From: Clostridiales bacterium
GTDB lineage: Bacteria > Bacillota > Clostridia > Oscillospirales > CAG-272
DNA: 64,000 bases
Direction of reading: 5' to 3'
NCBI GenBank assembly: GCA_012800735.1
Contig: JAAZIU010000025.1
Span: 110,626-174,625 of the forward strand
In this document: positions 41,006 through 49,408 of the stretch, piece by piece
Layout: the number at the start of each line of letters is the position of its first letter
How positions within the stretch are numbered: the first letter of the stretch is position 1
Notes under the pieces: generated by a model
Database searches by the model: none
What the model was told of the DNA's origin: nothing
Seen by the model: only the letters and a program-made list of their open reading frames with translations
Position numbers and translations under genes: made by a program

Positions 41006-41896
41006 GTGCCTGATAACAATAGTTTTCTTAATGTCGGCAAAGTAGTTATCGACATTGGCGATCTTCAGGTGGTCTTCATATCAAACGGGCTTGATTTCTC
41101 AGACATCTGGCGTACAGAGGCGCATTTTCACTTTACATATGAGCTGCATTATCTTCAATGCGGAAACGCTATAATCGGTATAGACAACAATGAAAATTAT
41201 ACTCTGAACGCGCAGGAGATTTACCTTATCCCGCCGATGCGTCTTCACAGGGTAGTTGAAACAAGCGACATGATAAAACACGCCGCAATTTCTTTTGATA
41301 TAGTTCATAATAAATCGGCGCCGGAAAAATCCTTTTCCGAATATGAATATTACAGCTCTATCTTCGAGGGCATTAAGAATATCATAATAATGAACGGAGA
41401 GACGCTTGCCCCGATAATAAACAAGCTTTCCGGTCTCGGATCAAGTCATGATAACAGAACCGAACATATTTTAAAATCGTATCTTTCGGTATTTTTCATT
41501 GAATTGTGCAATCTTCTGAAAGATGATATTTTATCCGGCAGCGGTACTAACGTAATTTCGTATGATTCAGACAGTCAACGGCTCTGGCTGGTGGAAAATT
41601 ATATATCGGAATATTTTATGCGTGATAATATTATCGAAAGTATTTCCGGGCTGCTTCACCTCAGCAGCCGTCAGACCGATAGATTTGTAAAGCGCATGAC
41701 CGGATACAGTTTGTCGGCGCTGATAAAAAGGCAGCGTATGCTGACGGCGGAGATGCTGATACAATCAACGAACACGCCGTTTAATCAGATCGCCGAATAT
41801 GTCGGGTATAATTCATACAGCGGCTTCTATAATGCGTTCAGACAGTATTTCGGGGTTGCACCCGAAGAAAAACGAATCGGAGATAAACAAAAATAA
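41006..41896 (+). CDS. AraC-family transcriptional regulator
   Basis: A 296-residue regulator. The N-terminal part is a cupin-like ligand-binding domain (HFHFTYELHYLQCGNAIIGI and LNAQEIYLIPPMRLHRV, typical of sugar-responsive AraC proteins). The C-terminal double helix-turn-helix contains SGLLHLSSRQTDRFVKRMTG and FNQIAEYVGYNSYSGFYNAF with QYFGVAPEE. The start is GTG 41006 (GAGG 10 bases upstream). Divergent placement suggests that it activates the operon 40841-35338 and perhaps the large gene at 35043 in response to an imported sugar. Confidence 0.93.
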   Translation: MPDNNSFLNVGKVVIDIGDLQVVFISNGLDFSDIWRTEAHFHFTYELHYLQCGNAIIGIDNNENYTLNAQEIYLIPPMRLHRVVETSDMIKHAAISFDIVHNKSAPEKSFSEYEYYSSIFEGIKNIIIMNGETLAPIINKLSGLGSSHDNRTEHILKSYLSVFFIELCNLLKDDILSGSGTNVISYDSDSQRLWLVENYISEYFMRDNIIESISGLLHLSSRQTDRFVKRMTGYSLSALIKRQRMLTAEMLIQSTNTPFNQIAEYVGYNSYSGFYNAFRQYFGVAPEEKRIGDKQK

Positions 41897-41911
41897 TCAA
41901 AAAAATTGTCA

Positions 41912-41933
41912 GCCGGTTTTATCCGGCATTTTA
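41912..41933 (+). terminator. Weak terminator-like hairpin after araC-type gene
   Basis: GCCGG and CCGGC (41912-41916, 41923-41927) form a short stem with a 6-base loop followed by ATTTTA. Confidence 0.4.
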
Positions 41934-41944
41934 CGCCAAAAACC

Positions 41945-42005
41945 ACGCTCCCCTTTGAACAGCCCTGAAATGAATTTGATTTCAAGACTGCTCTGAGGGG
42001 AGCGT
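41945..42005 (-). terminator. Branched hairpin, terminator for the zinc-ribbon gene
   Basis: The outer stem ACGCTCCCCT / AGGGGAGCGT (41945-41954, 41996-42005) encloses inner stems CAG/CTG and TGAAAT/ATTTCA. Read on the minus strand it runs into GGTTTTTGG. It is larger than normal terminators. Confidence 0.65.
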
Positions 42006-42042
42006 TTCAAATTATTCGGTTTTATTATTTGCTATTGTTCGC

Positions 42043-43152
42043 TCACGGTCTTTTTGAGCCGCAAATAATACAGAAATTGCCGTCGTTAACATTTCCGCAG
42101 CTGCATTTCCAACTGCCGTCGGCGGGTTGGGCAGGCGCTGGCTGAGCGGTTACAGTCTGATGTTGCGCTTCGGGCGCCGCTGCATCAGGCGCAGCCGGAG
42201 AAGCCGCCGCTTCCGGTTTTTCCGGTTCTTCCTTTTCTTCTTCTTTTTTGAACGGCAGGCAGCTGAGAGTTATCAGAATTGATCTTGCAAGCTCTGCTGC
42301 TGACGGCGTGGTTAACAGGAAGTTTTCTCCGTCGAATATAAGTGAGACAATATCATGAATTCCGGCTGAGAGCGCCATTGAGCTTTCCGCCAATATATTA
42401 CCGTTTTCGCCAAGTTCCAGCATCTCATGAAGAATATATTTTTTCGGTATCAGGAAATTCCTTGCGAATATTTCATATACCTGAGTCAGCTTTATATCCG
42501 TTTCGGTTTCTATGTAGCCTCTTTCTTTAAGCGGATTTAGAACATTGCCGAGTTCCGCCGCATCGGGTACTTTTAGATTGTAACTCTCGAGAATGGTTTT
42601 TGCAAGACCGTTGGCATATCCGTCGGAAAAGGTGTTTAATATATCGCTTTCGCCGATTTTTATTTCGGGATTTTCGCCTTCAACATATCCAGCGAGCGTA
42701 TTTTTGCGGTAGATATCAACTAACGCAAAAAAGACAAGCAGTTCTTCGGGCGTAAACACTCCGGCTATATGAGCGGTCGGCAAATCTGACATTCCCACGC
42801 ACTTATATATATCTGTAAGCACATCGGCAAAATTCTCCGATTCGCTGAACTTAAGCGCGCCCTTTTGGTTTTCAGCTAATATCAAACGATCTCCGGTTTT
42901 GTAAGTAAACTTTTGAACGAGATAGAAGTCGCTTTGTATAACAAGGCTTGCGGACATTTCCGGATTTGTAAGCCGTTGCAGCATATCAAGCGCTTTTTCG
43001 TCGTATCCGTTGTTGACTATTATTCCCTTTTCGCACAGCGAATCATATTCGTTGCCGTCGGGTGTTTCGGTAATATTCGAAAACGGACTAAGCGGGTTCT
43101 GCCCCTTGAAAGAAGCAGAAAGATAAGATATTTCTTTGGGGGTAAGTATCAT
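42043..43152 (-). CDS. Protein of unknown function with C-terminal zinc ribbon
   Basis: A 369-residue soluble protein. Residues 1-290 form a mixed alpha/beta region that I do not recognise (opens LTPKEISYLSASFKGQNPLS). A disordered Ala/Pro/Glu linker (about 297-345) follows, then a small zinc ribbon with the cysteines CSCGN and CIICG. The ribbon resembles those at the N-terminus of the AIM24-type protein upstream. It lies 12 bases after the large membrane protein gene, in one operon. Linker plus ribbon suggests a flexible docking tail. I cannot give it a function. Confidence 0.7.
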   Translation of the reverse strand: MILTPKEISYLSASFKGQNPLSPFSNITETPDGNEYDSLCEKGIIVNNGYDEKALDMLQRLTNPEMSASLVIQSDFYLVQKFTYKTGDRLILAENQKGALKFSESENFADVLTDIYKCVGMSDLPTAHIAGVFTPEELLVFFALVDIYRKNTLAGYVEGENPEIKIGESDILNTFSDGYANGLAKTILESYNLKVPDAAELGNVLNPLKERGYIETETDIKLTQVYEIFARNFLIPKKYILHEMLELGENGNILAESSMALSAGIHDIVSLIFDGENFLLTTPSAAELARSILITLSCLPFKKEEEKEEPEKPEAAASPAAPDAAAPEAQHQTVTAQPAPAQPADGSWKCSCGNVNDGNFCIICGSKRP

Positions 43153-43164
43153 TACAATTTCTCC

Positions 43165-45213
43165 TTATTCCATCTGCAAAGTCGGCTTAATTAAAAATTC
43201 ATTTGAAAGTGTTAATGTGGTGTCCGCTGTGGCGCCAAAAACGCTCTTCGCAAAATCTCTGGATTTATTTACATCCCTCATATCCTTCAATATTCCCACA
43301 GTTCTTTCAACATTGTCAATAACATTATCATCAAAGGCTGAATGATAATGACCGGCAATTGACTTCTTGGTAGTACTTGCAAGTCCATCGAGAACACCGT
43401 CAGCTATCGATGTAGCTACTTTTCCGCCAACAGCTAACGAACTGTCAACAAGCGCATTCTGAACACCGGAGATGGCTCCGTCCCTGCCATTTAATATATA
43501 GCCTCCCCACACCTCACCTGTGGCGTTTGTTCCGATTTGAAGCGCGAATTGATAATTAACCGGTAAATCGCCGATTACATCGGACGCTGCGCCAAAACCG
43601 CCTTTTACAAGACCGCCCTTTGCTCCTTTTACCCAGTCTCCGTCTTTATGGTATGCGGTAACACTTTCACCGAAAACACCTTTTAACACCTTATATCCTG
43701 CGCTTATTTTTACGCCTACAGGTCCTGTAAAATGTTTAAGTATGCCAACTCCAATATCAGCTCCTATAACAGTAAGCTGAGAAACATCTTCACCAACACC
43801 CATAAGATGTTCATCAAGTTGGCTTAATGAGCCCATTGCCATATGACGTCTTTGTTCTCTTTCGTTAAAATAACGTAGGATATCACGCTCTTCAGGTGTG
43901 ACATGACCTCTTTTTGCATCATTTTTTAAATCTTCTATCCAGCTGGATTGTCTTTTATATCTTTCATTTCTTTCATCCAACTCTCTTTTTCTGAGTTTGG
44001 CCTCTCTTATAAGTTTATCTATATCCACACCCGAAATATCTGCAGTTCCTCCGGCAATTTCCCCTTCCGTATTTAAAAATGCATCTGTCATGCCGCTGTT
44101 GCGTTCATTTTCCAACATCCTGAAATAGGTTTCATTCAGCGTGCTTCTGGTGCGTTGTTGTTCCTGCCGAGCCTGCTCCTCATTCGATATGCCGGTGTTG
44201 TTCCCCATATAACCGGGATTCAGTCCCCCGGCAAGTCCGGCGGTAATTGAAGCAAGAAATGCGCCGATAAGAGCGGCAAGGGCGGGAAGCAATCCGTGCA
44301 CTATTGCCCAAAAGGTACAGTTGCCGAAAGACTGCTGCTGGCACGAGCCATAATCATAGTATCCGCCGTCGTAAGCATAAATGACATTTGCAAACGCCGC
44401 CGACAGAAGAACCGTTATTGCGGATACTCCGAAGAAAAATATAAAATATTTTGGCGTGTTTTTGCTCTTGCTGTTGAATATTATAGCCAGAATCAGCACA
44501 ACCACCCAAATCCATCTGAGTATTGTGTGAATTATCCAGACTTGTGTAAATATCGCTTTGAGTATTCCTATCGCAAACAGCGTGACCCCGGATACGCCGA
44601 CAACCATCAGAACATTATCGCCGTCAAGCCTCAGCTTTTGTTTTTTCAGGAGAAAAAGCTGCACATCCTGAAATATCATCCGAAGTATCTGAATAAAGAT
44701 ACTTCCCCTGCCTGTCAGGAAAGACACGACGGAGCTCATGACTATGCTGCCCATAATAATGCTTGTCACTCCCGACAGAAGACTGTCGATAAACAGCGTT
44801 ACGGCACAAGAAAATAACATTATAGGCAAGAATCGCCCGCCGCTTCTTTTATTCGTATCGGCTATTTTTTTCGGCATTGTTACAATTGAGCTTATCAACT
44901 TCGCCGGGCTTTTCTTCTGCATGATAAATGAAATTATCATCGGAATAACAGCGCCGAGCATCATCCATAATACCGCAGAGTTGAACAGCCTGCCGGAAAC
45001 ATTAAGCATATTCCTTGCAATCCAGGTTTCGGTATTATACACCCCGTCCGAAACCAACATCATAACGGTGTGCGCAATCCAGCAAAGCAATCCCGTCACT
45101 ATTGACAGCGGAAGAGCTTTAATCAGTCTCTCGGGAATCCTCTTGGCTATGTATTTGATAAGCTGTCCGGTATTTTGGGGGTATTGGTTTTGGTACGCCT
45201 GATTATTATTCAT
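43165..45213 (-). CDS. Polytopic membrane protein with glycine-rich C-terminal half
   Basis: A 682-residue protein of unknown function. About eight hydrophobic helices lie between residues 32 and 335. A charged, coiled-coil-like region follows (about 350-460, KLRKRELDERNERYKR). The C-terminal 220 residues are rich in Gly, Ala and Val with alternating amphipathic stretches (GPVGVKISAGYKVLKG, GAKGGLVKGGFGAASD). The tail recalls the glycine-rich parts of polymorphic toxins and tape-measure-like proteins, but no catalytic domain is seen. AAAGGAG precedes the ATG. The coding sequence looks more AT-rich than its neighbours. It shares an operon with the zinc-ribbon protein. Confidence 0.65.
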   Translation of the reverse strand: MNNNQAYQNQYPQNTGQLIKYIAKRIPERLIKALPLSIVTGLLCWIAHTVMMLVSDGVYNTETWIARNMLNVSGRLFNSAVLWMMLGAVIPMIISFIMQKKSPAKLISSIVTMPKKIADTNKRSGGRFLPIMLFSCAVTLFIDSLLSGVTSIIMGSIVMSSVVSFLTGRGSIFIQILRMIFQDVQLFLLKKQKLRLDGDNVLMVVGVSGVTLFAIGILKAIFTQVWIIHTILRWIWVVVLILAIIFNSKSKNTPKYFIFFFGVSAITVLLSAAFANVIYAYDGGYYDYGSCQQQSFGNCTFWAIVHGLLPALAALIGAFLASITAGLAGGLNPGYMGNNTGISNEEQARQEQQRTRSTLNETYFRMLENERNSGMTDAFLNTEGEIAGGTADISGVDIDKLIREAKLRKRELDERNERYKRQSSWIEDLKNDAKRGHVTPEERDILRYFNEREQRRHMAMGSLSQLDEHLMGVGEDVSQLTVIGADIGVGILKHFTGPVGVKISAGYKVLKGVFGESVTAYHKDGDWVKGAKGGLVKGGFGAASDVIGDLPVNYQFALQIGTNATGEVWGGYILNGRDGAISGVQNALVDSSLAVGGKVATSIADGVLDGLASTTKKSIAGHYHSAFDDNVIDNVERTVGILKDMRDVNKSRDFAKSVFGATADTTLTLSNEFLIKPTLQME

Positions 45214-45267
45214 AATTCAATGCTCCTTTCCGAATTCGTGTCATGCCTCTCCGCGTGGTTATCCACA

Positions 45268-45339
45268 TATTGTGAAAACCGTCTTCGTAAATCAAACGAA
45301 TCTTCACGCCGGCAAGACCGTATTCTATTGTGAAAAACC
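45268..45339. repeat. Two direct repeats upstream of the membrane-protein operon
   Basis: TATTGTGAAAACC (45268-45280) and TATTGTGAAAAACC (45326-45339) occur 58 bases apart in the 286-base gap before the 45213 start. They are possible binding sites of an unknown regulator. No convincing promoter is seen beside them. Confidence 0.45.
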
Positions 45340-45413
45340 TCTTTTAATCCTAATATATGTAATTTTTTAGACCATAAAGATCCAAAATAACGAACCTATA
45401 TTTAGCTATAATT

Positions 45414-45478
45414 ATACACAGATAATCCTGACAATTCGTTATGGGTAGAGAGTAATTGTGTCAGAATTATCTGTGTAT
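45414..45478. repeat. Long imperfect inverted repeat
   Basis: The arms 45414-45436 and 45454-45478 (ATACACAGATAAT...CTGACA and its complement, one mismatch and a two-base insertion) enclose a 17-base loop. It may act as terminator of the AIM24-type gene (stop at 45500), but no clear T tract follows on the minus strand. Confidence 0.55.
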
Positions 45479-45499
45479 TTCATGTGACTACATTAGATA

Positions 45500-46300
45500 T
45501 TAATTTGATGACTTAGGTATATAAGGAATTAAGCGTTTTGCAAAATTCGGCATGGTCATTGTCTGCAGCCAAATTTTTCCCGGGCCTGTAAGTGTGGTGA
45601 GGAACAATCCTTCGCCGCCGAAAAGTATGTTTTTGAAACCTTTTACCATTTCAGCCTGATAAACCACGCTGCTCTCAAAGGCGGCAACATTGCCGGTGTC
45701 TATCTTGAGCTGTTCGCCGGGAGCGAGCGTTCTTTCGACAAGACTTCCGTCTATCTCAAGAAATGCGTATCCGGTGCCTGTAAGTCTCTGAAGTACGAAG
45801 CCCTCGCCGCCGAAAAGTCCCGCGCCGATACTCTTGGTAACATAAGCGCTCAGATCAACAGTCGGCTGCGCGCACAGGAATGCCGCTTTCTGAGCTATTA
45901 TCGTTCTTCCCGTCAATTCCAGAGGCAGAATATTTCCGGGGAAAGAAGATGCAATCGTCAGCTCCTGTCCGGGAGCTGTCGCAGTGAAAGTAGCCATGAA
46001 AAGCGACTCGCCCGAGAACATTCGCCCGAGTCCCTTCATAAATCCGCCTTTCATGTTCGTATCCATTATAATTCCGCTGTCCATCCATGACAAACCGCCG
46101 GATTGGGTATAAATGCTTTCGCCGGCATTCAGCTTGATGGTTACGGCGGGAAAATTTCCCCCGTATATCGAGAAATCAAGATTTCCAGCGCCTTGATTTG
46201 CTGCCTGAGACGGCTGAGCCGCGCCGTCCTGCTGTGTCCCGCAGGCTCCGCAGAATTTGCTGTTGTCCGGTAAAGTAGCGCCGCAATTTTTGCAAAACAT
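45500..46300 (-). CDS. AIM24/TIGR00266-family protein with N-terminal zinc ribbon
   Basis: A 266-residue protein. The N-terminal zinc ribbon is C3KNC6 ... C17GAC20. A Gln/Ala linker leads to an AIM24-type beta-solenoid/pleckstrin-like domain with GFMKGLGRMFSGESLFMATF, LTIASSFPGNILPLEL, GLFGGEGFVLQRLTG and ILFGGEGLFLTTLTGPGKIWLQT. The bacterial role is unknown. Family members co-occur with SPFH/stomatin-like and zinc-ribbon proteins at the membrane. ATG 46300 is preferred over a GTG at 46312 because GAGG stands 6 bases ahead of it. It has its own promoter. Confidence 0.88.
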   Translation of the reverse strand: MFCKNCGATLPDNSKFCGACGTQQDGAAQPSQAANQGAGNLDFSIYGGNFPAVTIKLNAGESIYTQSGGLSWMDSGIIMDTNMKGGFMKGLGRMFSGESLFMATFTATAPGQELTIASSFPGNILPLELTGRTIIAQKAAFLCAQPTVDLSAYVTKSIGAGLFGGEGFVLQRLTGTGYAFLEIDGSLVERTLAPGEQLKIDTGNVAAFESSVVYQAEMVKGFKNILFGGEGLFLTTLTGPGKIWLQTMTMPNFAKRLIPYIPKSSN

Positions 46301-46344
46301 AAGATACCTCACATTATTTTTAGTGTTTTTGTTGTCCTGTTCTT

Positions 46345-46373
46345 ATTTTACATTAAAATTCTATTGATGTCAA
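46345..46373 (-). promoter_or_regulatory. Promoter of the AIM24-type gene
   Basis: On the minus strand, a perfect TTGACA (46373-46368), 17 bases, and TAAAAT (46350-46345). In the 361-base gap up to ychF I see only this promoter and that of ychF. Confidence 0.75.
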
Positions 46374-46577
46374 GGGCAAATTTGCATGATTTACAATAGT
46401 TCTCTAAAATCAAGACACGGATTTTACAAAAGTAATGAGAGCTGACGGGATAAGGGCGGGAAAGCGAGAGACAGATAATAAACAAAAAAATCAAAGAAAA
46501 CATCAGCGAAAGATCCGGCAATGTGAACCTAACCGCAAAAGTTTGCAAATTGTTTGAATGAAATTCCGCTCATACGC

Positions 46578-46606
46578 TTGAGAAAAAGAATGTTTTGTGA
46601 TATAAT
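46578..46606 (+). promoter_or_regulatory. Promoter of ychF
   Basis: TTGAGA (46578-46583), 17 bases containing TG, and a perfect TATAAT (46601-46606). Confidence 0.78.
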
Positions 46607-46673
46607 CGTTGTTTGGAAGATAACATAAAAAATCTATGCGAATGTAGAAAACAACGAAAGAGAACAGAGATAA

Positions 46674-47768
46674 ATGAAATTAGGAATAGTCGGTCTGCCG
46701 AATGTCGGCAAGAGTACGCTTTTTAACGCCATAACCAACGCCAAAGTTGACGCCGCGAACTACCCCTTTTGTACGATAGACCCCAATGTCGGAGTGGTCG
46801 CGGTTCCGGACGAGCGCGTTGATATGCTCGGACAAATTTATAAACCGGAAAAAACAACGCCGGCGGTTATTGAATTCGTAGACATCGCCGGACTTGTAAA
46901 GGGCGCTTCTCACGGCGAGGGGCTGGGAAACAAATTCCTCTCATACATTCGCGAGACCGACGCGATAATCCAGGTCGTAAGGTGTTTCGACGACGACAAC
47001 ATAATTCATGTCGAAGGCTCCGTCGATCCGATGCGGGATGTTGAGATAATAAACACAGAGCTTATATACGCCGACATGGAAAATGTCGAAAAAAGGCTGG
47101 AAAAAAAGCGAAAGCTCGCAAAGGGTGACAAAAGCTTTGAGAAAAGCATCGAGCTGCTTGAAAGAGTATACTCCTGTCTTGATTCCGGTCAATCCGCCCG
47201 CGCGATCGATTATACCGAGGATGAGCTTCTGATGATGAAGGAGTTTTCGCTGCTTTCTATGAAGCCGATAATATATGTGGCGAATATAAGCGAAGACATG
47301 GTCGGACTTGAACCCGAAAGCATTCCCGGATATCCGGAGCTTAAAAGTCACGCAGCCTCCGAGGGTTCAAAGGTTTTGGTAATCGCCGCAAACATTGAGG
47401 CGGAGGTTGCGGAACTCAAAGGAGAAGACAAAAAAGCCTTCCTCGCCGATCTCGGCATTGAGGAAAGCGGACTTGATCGTTTGATTAAAGCGGGTTACGG
47501 TCTTCTGGGACTGATATCATTTATTACGGTCGGTCCGAAAGAAGTCCGCGCCTGGACAGTCCGAAGCGGCACCAAGGCGCCGCAGGCGGCGGGCAAGGTA
47601 CACTCCGATTTCGAACGCGGCTTTATCCGGGCAGAGGTGATTTCATACGACGCTCTCATCGCGCAGGGCTCGATGGCGGCGGCGAAGGAAAAGGGGCTTG
47701 TCCGCTCCGAAGGCAAGGAATATGTCGTTAAAGACGGAGATGTCATATTGTTCAGGTTTAATGTTTAA
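46674..47768 (+). CDS. ychF: Redox-regulated ATPase YchF (OLA1 family)
   Basis: A 364-residue Obg-like P-loop protein of full length. G1 is GIVGLPNVGKSTLFNAIT, switch I contains the region NYPFCTIDPNVGVVAVPDER, G3 is VEFVDIAGLVKGASHGEGLG, a coiled-coil insertion lies at about 130-190, and the specificity motif NISED takes the place of NKxD, as usual for this ATP-preferring group. A C-terminal TGS domain follows (SFITVGPKEVRAWTV to KDGDVILFRFNV). It binds ribosomes and takes part in the stress response. It is monocistronic, with promoter and terminator. Confidence 0.97.
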   Translation: MKLGIVGLPNVGKSTLFNAITNAKVDAANYPFCTIDPNVGVVAVPDERVDMLGQIYKPEKTTPAVIEFVDIAGLVKGASHGEGLGNKFLSYIRETDAIIQVVRCFDDDNIIHVEGSVDPMRDVEIINTELIYADMENVEKRLEKKRKLAKGDKSFEKSIELLERVYSCLDSGQSARAIDYTEDELLMMKEFSLLSMKPIIYVANISEDMVGLEPESIPGYPELKSHAASEGSKVLVIAANIEAEVAELKGEDKKAFLADLGIEESGLDRLIKAGYGLLGLISFITVGPKEVRAWTVRSGTKAPQAAGKVHSDFERGFIRAEVISYDALIAQGSMAAAKEKGLVRSEGKEYVVKDGDVILFRFNV

Positions 47769-47775
47769 TGAAAGA

Positions 47776-47801
47776 CCCGCGGGTTATACCGCGGGCTTTT
47801 T
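47776..47801 (+). terminator. Terminator of ychF
   Basis: The stem CCCGCGG / CCGCGGG (47776-47782, 47789-47795) with a 6-base loop is followed by CTTTTT. Confidence 0.88.
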
Positions 47802-47858
47802 AATTTATGAGCAATTTTGTTTAACCATTGAGTTGGATATAGAGATGTGTATTTTCGC

Positions 47859-49298
47859 TCAAACGCTTTTCTTCCTCCAATTCCCGAATCTGTAATATAT
47901 AATGAATGCCAGCGAGGACAGCGCCCAGGTTATCGGGTAGGCTGCGAAGACCACCCGGATATCATTGTAGATCGGGACGAACACAACCATTATCGCAACC
48001 CTTGCAAAGGCGATGAAGAAAGCCGTCAGCGCCATCGACTGCAGCGCGGCGCCGGCGCCGCGGATTGCGCCGCTCAGCACCTCTGTCGGAGCGAAAAGGA
48101 AATATGTCGGCGCGAGAAGGTTTATCATCATCATACCGTTTCTGACAGCTTCGGCATTTCCCTGCGTAAAGATGGATATCAGCGATTCCGCTGCGAACAA
48201 TATGATAATACCTAAAACAATATCGAAGCTCATTACCATGGCAAGCGCGCTCTTGACCGCTTTATTCACCCTTTCCGGCTTCCCGGCTCCGAAATTCTGA
48301 CCGGCAAAAGTCATTGAAGCGAGACCGAAGGCGGCTATCGGCATATAAAGAAAGCCGTTGAGCGTGCCGACTGCCGCAACACCCGCCATCGCGTCTTCGC
48401 CGAAAATATTAATTTTCGTCTGTATTGCAAGGTTCGATATGGCGAACAGCGTTGACTGAATCCCGGTCGGAATGCCTATCTTTATTATCGACGGCAGCAT
48501 CTGCCTGTTCAGAGACAAATAACGCGGATTCAGCTTATAGCAATCGTTTGCGCGCAGCAGGCGGTTTAGTGAGAGAGATGTAGTTACCAGATTAGACAGC
48601 ACCAGCGACAGCGCCGCTCCGATAACGCCCAGGCGAAATACGCCTATCGTAATAAGTTCCAATATTACATTGGTCAATCCGCCGATTGCCAGATATATAA
48701 ACGGGCGGTTTGAATCGCCTATCGCGCGGAGGATGCCGGCGGCTGTGGTGTTAAGCATAATCGGTATCATACCGAAAAAATATATCCGCAGGTATATGAG
48801 AGAGAGCGGTCTTACCGTTTCGGGACTGTTCATAAGTGTCAGCAACAGCGGTGAAATTATGATCCCGAGCAGAAATACAACCACTCCCATGATCAGAGCA
48901 ATTACGAATGAGGTATGCACCGCGTCCCGCACCGCCTTTTCGTCGCTTCGGAGCATCGCTTCATCCGGCGTATCTTTAGCCCGTTCGGCAAGCAGCACCC
49001 CCCAGCGGCGGGAGACAACAACTGCGGCTCCGGTTGAGATTCCGATGAAAAAACCTGTCACAAGCGCAACGAGCGAAGCGACCGAACCGACTGCAGCGAG
49101 GGCGGTTGAGGATTCGAGCGCTCCGATTATGGCAGTATCGACGGTACTGAATAGCTGCTGCAGAATGTTGGCAAGCAGGATAGGTATGGCAAAAAACAAT
49201 AGTTTTTTCCATATCGTACCGGTTGTCATATCGACATTCCGCAGGAACGCCAATCCCCGGCGCGGCTTCTGCGGCGCTGTTTTATTCAATTCCGCCAT
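47859..49298 (-). CDS. MATE family efflux transporter
   Basis: A 479-residue protein with 12 predicted helices. It begins with a short basic segment and TGTIWKKLLFFAIPILLANILQ, then FSTVDTAIIGAL, a marker of the DinF/NorM branch. The second half repeats the pattern (IKIGIPTGIQSTLFAISNLAIQ). A soluble insertion (RWGVLLAERAKDTPDEA) lies in an early loop. It should export drugs or metabolites by Na+ or H+ antiport. It is single, with 110 bases to bioY upstream and no strong promoter visible. Confidence 0.94.
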   Translation of the reverse strand: MAELNKTAPQKPRRGLAFLRNVDMTTGTIWKKLLFFAIPILLANILQQLFSTVDTAIIGALESSTALAAVGSVASLVALVTGFFIGISTGAAVVVSRRWGVLLAERAKDTPDEAMLRSDEKAVRDAVHTSFVIALIMGVVVFLLGIIISPLLLTLMNSPETVRPLSLIYLRIYFFGMIPIMLNTTAAGILRAIGDSNRPFIYLAIGGLTNVILELITIGVFRLGVIGAALSLVLSNLVTTSLSLNRLLRANDCYKLNPRYLSLNRQMLPSIIKIGIPTGIQSTLFAISNLAIQTKINIFGEDAMAGVAAVGTLNGFLYMPIAAFGLASMTFAGQNFGAGKPERVNKAVKSALAMVMSFDIVLGIIILFAAESLISIFTQGNAEAVRNGMMMINLLAPTYFLFAPTEVLSGAIRGAGAALQSMALTAFFIAFARVAIMVVFVPIYNDIRVVFAAYPITWALSSLAFIIYYRFGNWRKKSV

Positions 49299-49408
49299 AT
49301 AGCACTCTCATCCTTAAGTTAAAACATCTTCATGATTATAACATCATAATATATGGCTTTGATTAATTAATTATGTATTTTATGTTTATTTTAAAAGTTT
49401 CGTTTAGC

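Noticed and set aside
42043..43152. Assigning the zinc-ribbon protein as a type VII secretion chaperone of EspG type
   Set aside because: The resemblance was only in length and general pattern. No specific motif and no WXG100 or EccC-like gene is present.
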